Positions 1-5,687 of a stretch of DNA of 6,636 nt are shown here, piece after piece (position 1 is the first letter of the stretch; each line of letters begins with the position of its first letter). The position numbers and the translations under genes are program-made. Source of the stretch: Sphingomonadaceae bacterium (lineage in GTDB: Bacteria; Pseudomonadota; Alphaproteobacteria; Sphingomonadales; Sphingomonadaceae); the NCBI GenBank assembly GCA_016462305.1, contig JAEMTM010000027.1:1-6636 (forward strand), written 5' to 3'. A model generated the notes under the pieces. That model did not search any database. It saw only the letters and a list, made by a program, of their open reading frames with translations, and was not told the DNA's origin.

Positions 1-3
1 GCT

Positions 4-61
4 CAGGATGACGAGGGGCGGGGTTCAGGATGACGAAAGGGGGGTCATGACGAAAGTGGGG
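4..61. repeat. Three degenerate copies of a CAGGATGACGA-type short repeat
   Basis: Three similar units lie in a row at 4-18, 26-42 and 46-61. Units 1 and 2 share CAGGATGACGA followed by a G-rich tail. Unit 3 is reduced to CATGACGAAAGTGGGG. On the minus strand they read as CGTCATCCTGA, which resembles the end of dispersed palindromic repeats I associate with sphingomonad genomes; that link is from memory. The units lie downstream of the DUF4139 gene that ends at 94. The first unit touches the window edge, so a larger element may be cut off. I see no clear rho-independent terminator in 1-93; the only hairpin noted is a weak four-base CACC/GGTG stem at 68-81. Confidence 0.5.
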
Positions 62-93
62 CTGATGCACCTGTTTGGGTGATTGTTTTTGCG

Positions 94-1743
94 CTAATTC
101 CGTTCCAGCTTTAACTCATAGAATAACACCGCCTCGCCATTTGCCGCGACTGTTGTTTTCCACGTAGGCACGCCGTCGATTTTGGGCATATTCTTTGGGT
201 TACGTCGAAGTTCGTAAGGGATTTCGACCTCGACATTGACGGGCGAATTGCGGGCATTGGTGATTTCGACTTTCCAGCGTTGATAGCTGTCTTTCTCCAA
301 CATTTGCGTGACCTGTATCCGCACGTCGCTCGATTGGCCGACCACTATCTCGACCTCTTCGCCGATGGCGCGGTCTTTTAAGGATGCCTCACCGGCGCGC
401 AGCGGGCCGTAGCTGCTATTTTCAAAAATCATCACTTTGCCCTGCGGCATGGGGAGGCCGAGGCCTTTTTCGATCTTGTTTTCGCCGCGCAGCATCAGCG
501 TCATCGGCTGGCTCTCACTGCCATTGTTGTTCACATTGGCAACGTAATAATGCTCGAACGCCGCGCCGGGTTTGACCAGCATCGCGACCTGTTTCTGGCC
601 CTTGGCGTTAATGGTGACGGGTTCAGGAATGCGGTATAGTTTGAGGTCACCAAGATTTTCCTGTTCGGCGACGACGACGGCGACCGGGGACATCGATGCC
701 TTGCTCCTGCGCGAGCCTGTTACGATCACTTCCTCCGAAGTGATGGCAGCCGCTGGCATAGCCATTGTGTCCATCGGCGGAGGTGGTGCGACTTGGTTAC
801 TGCCCCGCCGGTATGGCATCTGATGCGTACGCTGCGTTGGCCAGCATTTGAGGTTGAGCGCGCCGCCCGTCGGCCTTGCTTGCGCGCCACGCCTTACCCG
901 ATTCGGTTCGCCCGCAATCGCCATCATGTTGGCATTGACAAAGCTCTGGTTGCCGCCATTCGCCAGCGTCAGCCAGGCAAACATATCGACCTTGCCTTTG
1001 CCATCGGCGCTACGCGCCTGCACCTGCGCGATATAATTCGCCTGCCAGTCGAAGCCAGCGGCCATATAGGTCAACGTCAGTTTGGCAGTGGTCGGTTTGT
1101 CACTTTGCGTGATGACCGATAGCGTGGGTTTGGCCGACAGATTGGCGGGCACTTTGTCAAATCCCATTCGTTCGGGAAGGCCGGTGCAGTGCAGCGCCTC
1201 ATAGCCTTCGCCGGTTTGCAGGATGACTGCGCCGCCGGGGGCTGACGTGATGAACGCCGGATATGTGCGCGACTTTCCGGTCGCCTTGTTCGTGCGGGTG
1301 ATCGTAACTTCGCGTTTCAAATAGGCGTCGACGAGCCCCAGCGGCGATAGCAGGCGCGCGTCGCGGTTCTTTTCCTTCACGCCTTTGGGCAGACCGGTGA
1401 CAATTGCGCTTTCGGGGAACATGCCTTCGGCCACGCCTTCGAAGCGGACGACGCTCGTCCCCGCTGGTATGGTCACGGTGCGCGTCTCGGTTACCAATGC
1501 GTAGCCGGTTGGCCAGTTGGGGTCGATGGGCGCATTGCCGTATTTCTGTCCGCGATAGACGGTGAGCGACACTGCCTCGGGTTCAGGGGAAACGACGGCG
1601 GTTTGGGCGCGGGTGGGTGACGCACAAGCAACCGACATTAGAATAAAGAAGCCCTGAGCCTGTCGAAGGGCGCCTTTCAGGGTGGCGCTACCCCTAAAGG
1701 CGTGCTTCGACAGGCTCAGCACTGCGGTTTTTTTGATGGCCAT
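94..1743 (-). CDS. Secreted DUF4139-family protein with a repeat element in its signal-peptide region
   Basis: 549-residue protein of the DUF4139 family (related to the C-terminal part of MuiA-type proteins), with no established biochemical function. It shares the order of conserved blocks with its upstream neighbour: FDKVPANLSAKPTLSV (about 195-210), the FDWQANY/AWLTLANGG segment (about 231-264), LGDLKLYRIPEPVTI (364-378), GQKQVAML (382-389) and a C-terminal WKVEITNARN block (490-499). The N terminus has a basic start (MAIKK), a short hydrophobic run FFILMSVACA (32-41) and a likely signal peptidase I site before Q47, so periplasmic or surface location is inferred. Residues 8-31 are encoded by a palindromic repeat and lengthen the n-region abnormally. 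A linker (about 285-360) is proline-rich and contains EEVIVTGSRR (337-346), as in TonB-dependent receptor plug regions. The start at 1743 is 10 bp after the upstream stop and has no strong Shine-Dalgarno, suggesting translational coupling. The in-frame ATG at 1638 would destroy the signal peptide. Confidence 0.85.
   Translation of the reverse strand: MAIKKTAVLSLSKHAFRGSATLKGALRQAQGFFILMSVACASPTRAQTAVVSPEPEAVSLTVYRGQKYGNAPIDPNWPTGYALVTETRTVTIPAGTSVVRFEGVAEGMFPESAIVTGLPKGVKEKNRDARLLSPLGLVDAYLKREVTITRTNKATGKSRTYPAFITSAPGGAVILQTGEGYEALHCTGLPERMGFDKVPANLSAKPTLSVITQSDKPTTAKLTLTYMAAGFDWQANYIAQVQARSADGKGKVDMFAWLTLANGGNQSFVNANMMAIAGEPNRVRRGAQARPTGGALNLKCWPTQRTHQMPYRRGSNQVAPPPPMDTMAMPAAAITSEEVIVTGSRRSKASMSPVAVVVAEQENLGDLKLYRIPEPVTINAKGQKQVAMLVKPGAAFEHYYVANVNNNGSESQPMTLMLRGENKIEKGLGLPMPQGKVMIFENSSYGPLRAGEASLKDRAIGEEVEIVVGQSSDVRIQVTQMLEKDSYQRWKVEITNARNSPVNVEVEIPYELRRNPKNMPKIDGVPTWKTTVAANGEAVLFYELKLERN
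1654..1719. repeat. REP/REPIN-like 66-bp imperfect palindrome inside a coding region
   Basis: A perfect 15-nt inverted repeat forms the outer arms: CTGAGCCTGTCGAAG at 1654-1668 and CTTCGACAGGCTCAG at 1705-1719. Pairing resumes inward, with CGCCTTT (1671-1677) against AAAGGCG (1696-1702) and GGGT (1680-1683) against ACCC (1690-1693), so nearly the whole element folds as one hairpin. These arms match a dispersed repeat I recognise from sphingomonads, where it often yields SLSKH and LRQAQG peptides in translated ORFs. Both peptides are present here at residues 10-14 and 26-31 of the DUF4139 protein. The element lies in frame, about 24 nt after that gene's start codon. Confidence 0.85.
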
Positions 1744-1753
1744 CCGGCGAAAC

Positions 1754-3169
1754 CTAGTAACGGCTATCGAAAGTCGCCGTCACGGTCGCCTTGCCGTTGG
1801 CAGGCACGGGCACGTTCCATTCCACCCGGTCGGCGGAAATGCGTTTGCCTTCAAGGGACTGTTCAGTGATGCGGACATCGCCCCACAGGCCATTCTGCCC
1901 CAAATCGACAGTGATGGCGTTATTGCGCGCGTTGGTAATCTCGTAACGCATCCTCGTTTTCCAGCGGCTGGAGGATATGCGTGTGCGTTCTTCAACGACC
2001 GTCTTGACCTTCACATCAAATGCTTCGCCCGTGCGGATCGACATGGCGCTGCCCATCGGCGTCGCTTCGATGACGCTTTCGCCGATGAATTGCGGATCGC
2101 CGCGTTTGTCGCGCATATAGACGCGCATGGTTCCCGACGGCAGTTGGTCGCCCAACCCACCGCTGCGCGCGGTTGAGAATTTGAGCACTGACGCCGCGCT
2201 CGCGGCATCGTTGGTGGCGAGCCAGCCATTGTTGAATTCATAAGTGCTGCGTGCTGGTGCGGCTTTCACGTCGAGGAAGCTGACCTGCTTTTGTTGGGCA
2301 TTGGATATCGTGGTGCGCTCGGATAGCGGGTAGAGATAAGAATCGCCGAGCCGTTCCCGGTCGTTGCTCTCGGTCCCTGCCTCGTCCATAGTGGCAGTTG
2401 ATGGGTTATACGGCGTCTGGAAACTGCGCCGTCCACCGCCCTGATTGGGGTTATTGGCGACCAGCAAAACATCAGCGTTGGTATAATCGGTGCCTGTATT
2501 GTTGGTGAGCGTGACCCAGCCCTGCACATCAATGGTCTGCTTGGCATCGTCGAACAAGGTGACATAATCCGATGTCCAGCCAAGCTCGGGGGTCAGATAT
2601 GTCAGCGTCGTCGGCGTCACGCCGCCCTTCGATTCAAGCGTCACCGAAAGCGTCGGGCGGGCGCGCAAGTTCGGCGGCACCTTGTCGAAAATGACGCGAA
2701 CGGGCAGGCCGTCGTCGCGCAGCACCTCAATCGTATCATTAATCTGCAACACAACTCCGTCATTGGCCGCAAGCACCTTGGCACGCAACCGCGTTTCCGC
2801 GCCGGTGGCGGGGTTGATGCGCAGCAGCGTTATGGTCTGCCCGACCGCTTTTTCCATAAGCGTGGCTGGGGTCAGCAGGTCGTAATCGAAATTCTGTTCG
2901 ACTATGCCGATGCCAGGGCCGGTCAGTGTCACCGTCTCGGCGCGAATTTGCGCGGAGACGTCAGGGAATTCCTGCCTCGACCGACCGCTGGGCAGATTTA
3001 ACTGCCGCGTATCCTGCACCAGGCTCTGCCCATTCTGGTAGATGGTGACTGCAATATCGCCTTGCGCGGTTGCTTCGCCGGGGACGGCAACGCTGGTGGG
3101 CGCGGTGGTCTGGGCAAGAACTGGAACCGCGAGTGCTCCTCCCAACCCGAGTAATAGCAAATGACGCAT
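1754..3169 (-). CDS. Secreted DUF4139-family protein, first gene of the tandem pair
   Basis: 471-residue DUF4139-family protein of unknown function. A textbook Sec signal peptide (MRHLLLLGLGGALAVPVLA, 1-19) with cleavage before Q20 points to the periplasm or outer surface. An N-terminal beta-rich region (about 38-150) is followed by the family blocks FDKVPPNLRARPTLSV (161-176), YLTPELGWTSDYV (191-203), GWVTLTNNTGTDYTNADVLLVANNP (217-241), LYPLSERTTI (279-288), QQKQVSFLDV (292-301), RMRYEITNARN (406-416) and a closing WNVPVPANGKATV (451-463). The same blocks in the same order occur in the downstream gene, so the two arose by an old duplication. This copy has a shorter linker and lacks both the repeat insertion and the VTGSRR string of its partner. 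The start at 3169 is supported by AGGGGAGA six bases upstream. It is likely co-transcribed with the gene that starts 10 bp after its stop. Confidence 0.88.
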   Translation of the reverse strand: MRHLLLLGLGGALAVPVLAQTTAPTSVAVPGEATAQGDIAVTIYQNGQSLVQDTRQLNLPSGRSRQEFPDVSAQIRAETVTLTGPGIGIVEQNFDYDLLTPATLMEKAVGQTITLLRINPATGAETRLRAKVLAANDGVVLQINDTIEVLRDDGLPVRVIFDKVPPNLRARPTLSVTLESKGGVTPTTLTYLTPELGWTSDYVTLFDDAKQTIDVQGWVTLTNNTGTDYTNADVLLVANNPNQGGGRRSFQTPYNPSTATMDEAGTESNDRERLGDSYLYPLSERTTISNAQQKQVSFLDVKAAPARSTYEFNNGWLATNDAASAASVLKFSTARSGGLGDQLPSGTMRVYMRDKRGDPQFIGESVIEATPMGSAMSIRTGEAFDVKVKTVVEERTRISSSRWKTRMRYEITNARNNAITVDLGQNGLWGDVRITEQSLEGKRISADRVEWNVPVPANGKATVTATFDSRY

Positions 3170-3175
3170 GGCAGA

Positions 3176-3183
3176 TCTCCCCT
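3176..3183 (-). promoter_or_regulatory. Ribosome binding site of the first DUF4139 gene
   Basis: On the minus strand AGGGGAGA lies six bases before the ATG at 3169. It is a near-consensus Shine-Dalgarno and fixes this start, in contrast to the downstream partner gene, which has none. I see no convincing -35/-10 pair in the A/T-rich stretch upstream (about 3185-3260), although a promoter is expected there. Confidence 0.7.
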
Positions 3184-3344
3184 ATAACAATGTCACATAG
3201 GATGAATTAGTTTTTGCTTGATTGCCACAATATTAATGGCCCCGATACGTTATTTCTATAGCTTATTCCGCTGCGGTTACAACGTCCTCCCCCCAAGCGC
3301 CGCATTAAAGCGAAGCTATTTCGGGGCTGTGGGCTGTGGTGACG

Positions 3345-3368
3345 TTGGGTTTCGCAAATTAAACCCAA
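3345..3368 (-). terminator. Hairpin downstream of the MFS gene, possible weak terminator
   Basis: TTGGGTTT (3345-3352) and AAACCCAA (3361-3368) form a perfect eight-base stem with an eight-base loop. It begins 19 nt after the MFS stop codon on the minus strand. No T-run follows the stem in that direction, so it is not a classic intrinsic terminator. It could stabilise the mRNA 3' end or act with Rho. Read-through into the DUF4139 pair, same strand, remains possible. The rest of the 218-bp spacer shows no gene. Confidence 0.35.
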
Positions 3369-3387
3369 TAGCCCGTCGTTCGTTAAA

Positions 3388-4605
3388 CTACCCCCGCCGC
3401 GCCACCGTTTCGGGCATGCGCAACCAAATAATTGCCGCCGTTAGAAAGCTGATCGAAGCAAGGCTCATTACGGGGGCGCGGCCGAACGCCTCTGCTAATG
3501 GTGCCGTAATCAGCGGCGCGGTCATGCTGATGACGCGGCCCCAGTTGAAGATCGATGCGGCAGTCGAGCGCAAATGGGGTGGATAGAGTTCCGACAGCCA
3601 CGGCCCCCAGATTGCGCTGCACGACAGCATCACACCATAAGCGAAGCCCGTTAGCTCAAGCAGGCCAATGGGCATGGGTACGAACAGATAGACAGGGATG
3701 ATTGCCGCTGCGGCAACGAAACCCCATGCGGCGTTGCGACGGCCGAAGCGGTCGCTGATGAAGCCCCAGACGAGACCGCCAATGGCGGCACCGATAAACT
3801 GCCAGCCGAGCACATCGCCGATAACCGTATCTGGTATTGCGCGGTCTTCCTTGAGATAGGTGGTCGCCCAGCCGGTGAACGCCTGATACGCGAAGAAATT
3901 GAGACCCGTCATCGTTGCCAGCAATATCGTTTGTTTGGCTACGCCGGGTTTGAACAATTCGGTGATCGGTAACTTCGATTTTGCGACAGCTTCGTCATCG
4001 CTGGCCCCGTCCATCGGAATGAAATGGCGGTCGTCGGGGATCACCAGAAACGCGAACAGCGCGATCGCGACGGGTACGCCGCCAGCCCAAAGTAATATTT
4101 TCCAGTCGTACCCGGCCTTAAATGCGGCGGCAGACATAAAGCCCAAAGCGGCAACGGCAAGATTATAGGTTCCCAAAACAAAACCAGCGATGACGCCGCG
4201 CACATCGCGCGCAAACAATCCTGAATAAATGCCGACGGCGATTGGAAACATCGACCCCATGAAAAAGCCAAGACCGATCCGCTGGATCATCAATCCGGTA
4301 TAATCATTGATTACCAGTGCGCCGAGAAGGCCGAGGCCGTAACCGATCATTGAAATCACCAAGGCATTGCGCCTGCCGATTTTGTCCGCGACTTGCCCCA
4401 TGACAACCGCGCCAATAATCGCGCCAACGGACTGCAATGTATAAGCCGAGCCCGCTTGGAAATCGGTAAGGCCAAGGCTTTCCTTAATATAGGGCCGGAG
4501 GATGTCGACCGTGTTCCATGACCAAGCATAGAAGAAATAGGCCACTAGCAAAAAGGCAAGCGCCCCAAAACGGCGGCCTTGCGTGAATTGCTGTGCGCGG
4601 ATCAT
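3388..4605 (-). CDS. MFS transporter, 12-TM type
   Basis: 405-residue inner-membrane secondary transporter of the major facilitator superfamily. Hydrophobic segments are consistent with two six-helix halves around a polar central loop (about 191-220, rich in Asp and Lys). The MFS signature loop appears twice: GQVADKIGRRNAL (70-82) between TM2 and TM3, and GFISDRFGRRNAA (281-293) in the equivalent place of the second half. TM1 carries an acidic residue in WNTVDILRPYI (Asp34), and a late loop reads SELYPPHLRSTAASI (338-352). These features resemble the aromatic-acid/H+ and sugar-type symporter branches, but the substrate cannot be read from the sequence. Translation starts at 4605, where ATGA overlaps the stop of the SnoaL-like gene. 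AAGGAA at 4611-4616 is its ribosome binding site. The tight coupling suggests it carries the substrate or product of the neighbouring enzymes. Confidence 0.92.
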   Translation of the reverse strand: MIRAQQFTQGRRFGALAFLLVAYFFYAWSWNTVDILRPYIKESLGLTDFQAGSAYTLQSVGAIIGAVVMGQVADKIGRRNALVISMIGYGLGLLGALVINDYTGLMIQRIGLGFFMGSMFPIAVGIYSGLFARDVRGVIAGFVLGTYNLAVAALGFMSAAAFKAGYDWKILLWAGGVPVAIALFAFLVIPDDRHFIPMDGASDDEAVAKSKLPITELFKPGVAKQTILLATMTGLNFFAYQAFTGWATTYLKEDRAIPDTVIGDVLGWQFIGAAIGGLVWGFISDRFGRRNAAWGFVAAAAIIPVYLFVPMPIGLLELTGFAYGVMLSCSAIWGPWLSELYPPHLRSTAASIFNWGRVISMTAPLITAPLAEAFGRAPVMSLASISFLTAAIIWLRMPETVARRG

Positions 4606-5579
4606 TTTGTTTCCTTCATATGGTTTGGTAGCAAATCAATACCGAACTGGCCGATTAAGTCGACCATATCGATGAATACCCAATTTTCGACCAGCATATC
4701 ATCCTCACGCCGCCAGAAATCCATGATCCGCTGCGTGATCCGCTTGCCGGTCGCCGGAATGCCGATCCAGTCATCGCCCAAATGCGTGGCATTCAGGCTT
4801 GGCCAGCCTGTTGAAGCCACATAAGCGCCTTCGCCAATCCGGCATTTGTGGTTGCCACCAATCCGGTCGGGAAAGGCCTTGAGAAACGGTCCCTGATGCG
4901 CACGTTCATAATCGGCGTGACCGCGTGCGCTGCCGATACCGCCGGGGCCATACCATTGGAACTGCGGCGTCCAAAAACGCTTCATGCCCATGCTGGAAAG
5001 CGATTTTTGGTCATAGGACATGAGTCCCGCGATCATGTCCTCAACCAATTTCAGGCTCTTGTCCGACTCCACCGGATCGGCGGCATTGAGTGCCAAGCCA
5101 TCTTGTGTTGCGGGCGCTGGGGACCAGTTTTCGCCCAGTTGCGGGCGCAGGGGCCATTGATTGGTCTCAATCATCAACCGCGTCAGATCAAGCAGCACAT
5201 AGCTTTCAACCACATGATCGCCCGCAACCCTGTCAAACCATCCATAACGTAGGAAATGAGGTCGCCTGCTCGCCTTGAGGCCGTAAAGGTCATTTTCGAA
5301 ATGCCCCACCAGATACCCCGTCGTGGCAAACCAATCGCCATCTTTGAATTGACCGCTCATCAATATGTCAGTGCGTCGTTCGAGATCGGGGAAGGCATGC
5401 AATAATGGCCGCCAAAACTTCTCGCTAATGGCTTCGCTGCCGGCGCAATGGCCAACCGGGGCACCTGCGTTGAAATCGCATTCCGGTGCGTATAGCAGTT
5501 CCATCAGCGCAATATGGTTTTTGCCCAAGTCGCGGTGACCAGAAATCAGCTTCCAATAACGCGCTTTATCAAGTGTCAT
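4602..5579 (-). CDS. Internally duplicated SnoaL/NTF2-like protein
   Basis: About 325 residues, roughly twice the usual 130-150 of a single SnoaL-like (polyketide cyclase/ester cyclase, NTF2 fold) domain. Two copies are visible. Numbered from the upstream ATG at 5585, copy 1 spans about 18-145 (HAFPDLERRTDI at 63-74, WFDRVAGDHVVESYVLLDL at 116-134). Copy 2 spans about 177-320 (KAFPDRIGGNHK at 236-247, GIPATGKRI at 275-283, FWRREDDMLVENWVFIDM at 290-307). Copy 2 is closer to the classic SnoaL ending, with G-P-TGK before the final strands and an IDM-DLI-QFG tail. No signal peptide is seen, so it is cytoplasmic. The family includes cyclases, isomerases and non-catalytic members, so the reaction is unknown. 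AAGGG at 5586-5590 is six bases before the ATG at 5579 but touches the ATG at 5585, so I prefer 5579; the longer form would add two residues. It is first in an operon with the MFS gene. Confidence 0.85.
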   Translation of the reverse strand: MTLDKARYWKLISGHRDLGKNHIALMELLYAPECDFNAGAPVGHCAGSEAISEKFWRPLLHAFPDLERRTDILMSGQFKDGDWFATTGYLVGHFENDLYGLKASRRPHFLRYGWFDRVAGDHVVESYVLLDLTRLMIETNQWPLRPQLGENWSPAPATQDGLALNAADPVESDKSLKLVEDMIAGLMSYDQKSLSSMGMKRFWTPQFQWYGPGGIGSARGHADYERAHQGPFLKAFPDRIGGNHKCRIGEGAYVASTGWPSLNATHLGDDWIGIPATGKRITQRIMDFWRREDDMLVENWVFIDMVDLIGQFGIDLLPNHMKETK

Positions 5580-5585
5580 TTTCAT

Positions 5586-5590
5586 CCCTT
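5586..5590 (-). promoter_or_regulatory. Ribosome binding site that decides the SnoaL-like start
   Basis: On the minus strand the sequence reads AAGGGATGAAAATG. AAGGG has zero spacing to the first ATG (5585) and six bases to the second (5579). Normal Shine-Dalgarno spacing therefore favours the second ATG as the start. Confidence 0.6.
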
Positions 5591-5595
5591 CATTG

Positions 5596-5608
5596 TCACC
5601 AATATTGA
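5596..5608. repeat. CAATATTG-centred repeat, copy 1 (candidate operator)
   Basis: TCACCAATATTGA here is identical to 5701-5713, 105 bp away. Its core CAATATTG is a perfect palindrome. This copy sits just upstream of the ribosome binding site of the SnoaL-like gene, where a bound repressor could block transcription. Confidence 0.45.
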
Positions 5609-5687
5609 CTTCGAATGCAATCGCCGTAAACCGTTATTTGTCAGGCATCGTGAATTGCCTCGAAAATGACGGAAATGCGGGAACTTC

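Larger units (their letters stand above)
5586..5687. promoter_or_regulatory. Divergent promoter region between SnoaL-like and cupin genes
   Basis: About 100 bp separate two genes transcribed away from each other, so promoters for both should lie here or overlap the gene starts. A weak minus-strand candidate is TTTACG, 17 bases, then CAATAT. Its -10 would fall on the palindromic repeat at 5596-5608. On the plus strand TTGACT (5605-5610) could be a -35, but no good -10 follows at the right distance. These assignments are tentative; only the divergent layout is certain. Confidence 0.4.

Noticed and set aside
1624..1635. Possible lipoprotein signal around Cys40 (SVAC) in the distal DUF4139 protein
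   Set aside because: Position -3 is Ser rather than Leu/Val/Ile, and a signal peptidase I site before Q47 fits better and matches the paralogue (A|QT).
1682..2176. 164-codon plus-strand open frame
   Set aside because: It is antisense to the DUF4139 genes and spans their junction and the repeat arm. Its composition is His/Arg/Ala-rich and it has no recognisable domain.
3225..3239. CCACAATATTAATGG upstream of the DUF4139 pair, similar to the CAATATTG repeat
   Set aside because: It matches only the A/T-rich core and the half-site spacing differs by one base, so a third operator copy is not supported.
3218..3586. Plus-strand 122-codon frame covering part of the spacer between the MFS and DUF4139 genes
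   Set aside because: Over half of it is antisense to the MFS C terminus, it has no ribosome binding site I can see, and the protein looks like no known family.
4848..5252. 134-codon plus-strand open frame
   Set aside because: It is antisense to the SnoaL-like gene, whose duplicated domains are evident; no support of its own.
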